DNA from: Doryteuthis pealeii
Lineage: Eukaryota; Mollusca; Cephalopoda; Myopsida; Loliginidae
Assembly (NCBI GenBank): GCA_023376005.1
Contig: CM042176.1
Span: 4,659,267 to 4,723,266, forward strand
Direction of reading: 5' to 3'
Length of the DNA stretch: 64,000 nt
Position 1 is the stretch's first letter. Each line of letters opens with the position of its first letter. The translations under genes and the position numbers were made by a program. Of this stretch, positions 63,690 to 64,000 are shown in pieces. Under the pieces are notes generated by a model. The model saw nothing but the letters and a program-made list of their open reading frames with translations, was not told the DNA's origin and searched no databases.

Positions 63690-64000
63690 TTATATACTTG
63701 TAAAATTCACGTAAAATATCCGCGTCTATTATCATAATATATCGATATGTGATAGTCCATTTATATTCTTTTCTTTTTATTTTTTTTGTTACCATTATAG
63801 TATGTGGTCTACCATAAAATGCATATTAAAAGGTTATAACTGCTAACTAACCCTAATCCTATTTCAGAATTTTAGAATATGTTCGAATTAAATAGATCTC
63901 TGATTCATGTAAATTATGGATAAATTCTTTTTTAATTATTCTTAATTACTATATACAGCTAATGACTGAATTGCATTTTTTTTAATTGAATATATGTGAA
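63690..64000. other. AT-rich, nothing recognised
   Basis: No feature seen to the end of the window. Confidence 0.55.

Overview
The window looks like non-coding DNA from an invertebrate animal. It is visibly AT-rich and packed with (TA)n, (GA/CT)n, (GT/CA)n, (GATA)n and GAAA-type simple repeats, tRNA-derived and 5S-rRNA-derived SINE remnants, Helitron transposons, fold-back (palindromic) elements and many minisatellites. A lophotrochozoan such as a mollusc would fit this mix. That is a guess from general knowledge, because no host gene in the window allows placement. I found no convincing complete protein-coding gene. The only recognisable coding relic is a short piece of a LINE-type reverse transcriptase C-terminal tail near position 520-715. 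Almost every long reading frame is a translated microsatellite or polypurine tract.

Layout. 0-8 kb: a mosaic of tRNA-SINE copies (three or more families), the LINE relic, three 5S-derived pieces (the third at 11.9 kb), an 88-bp tandem array grown from a SINE tail, and a Helitron. 8-18 kb: old Helitrons, a 33-bp minisatellite (9.06-9.65 kb), an 89-bp array with a 267-bp higher-order period (10.75-11.83 kb), and a roughly 180-bp repeat cluster (13.0-14.1 kb). 18-24 kb: Helitrons in several states of decay, including a three-level nest (21.6-23.0 kb). 24-32.4 kb: (TA)n tracts separating short modules, many of them palindromic, including a tRNA-like repeat that carries a hammerhead-ribozyme motif (four copies), and a 98-bp array. 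33-48 kb: a 600-bp retroposon nested in an older copy, fold-back elements, and the densest Helitron region. 48-64 kb: sparse repeats, an inverted repeat with a telomere-like core, a 1.5-kb polypurine tract, and several minisatellites (45/34 bp, 53 bp, about 118 bp).

Two results stand out. First, a large group of repeats can be identified as non-autonomous Helitrons: they begin with TC, end with a short GC-rich hairpin followed by CTAG or CTAA, and sit between A and T. For two of them the window itself holds the matching uninterrupted site (at 5832/5833 and 36037/36038), which fixes both ends and shows no target duplication. Second, four 46-nt blocks (24.4, 24.8 and twice at 31.7 kb) match the hammerhead ribozyme core with all three stems and a correctly placed cleavage site. 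They lie inside a tRNA-like repeat whose two 24-kb copies are direct repeats of 216 bp, as expected for retrozyme, SINE-like or Penelope-like elements. A second, independent hammerhead-like fold lies at 45,104-45,157.

These elements do not form a pathway. They record repeated insertion, nesting and tandem growth. The nesting order gives a relative history: old Helitron first, then the 600-bp retroposon and a second Helitron inserted into it.
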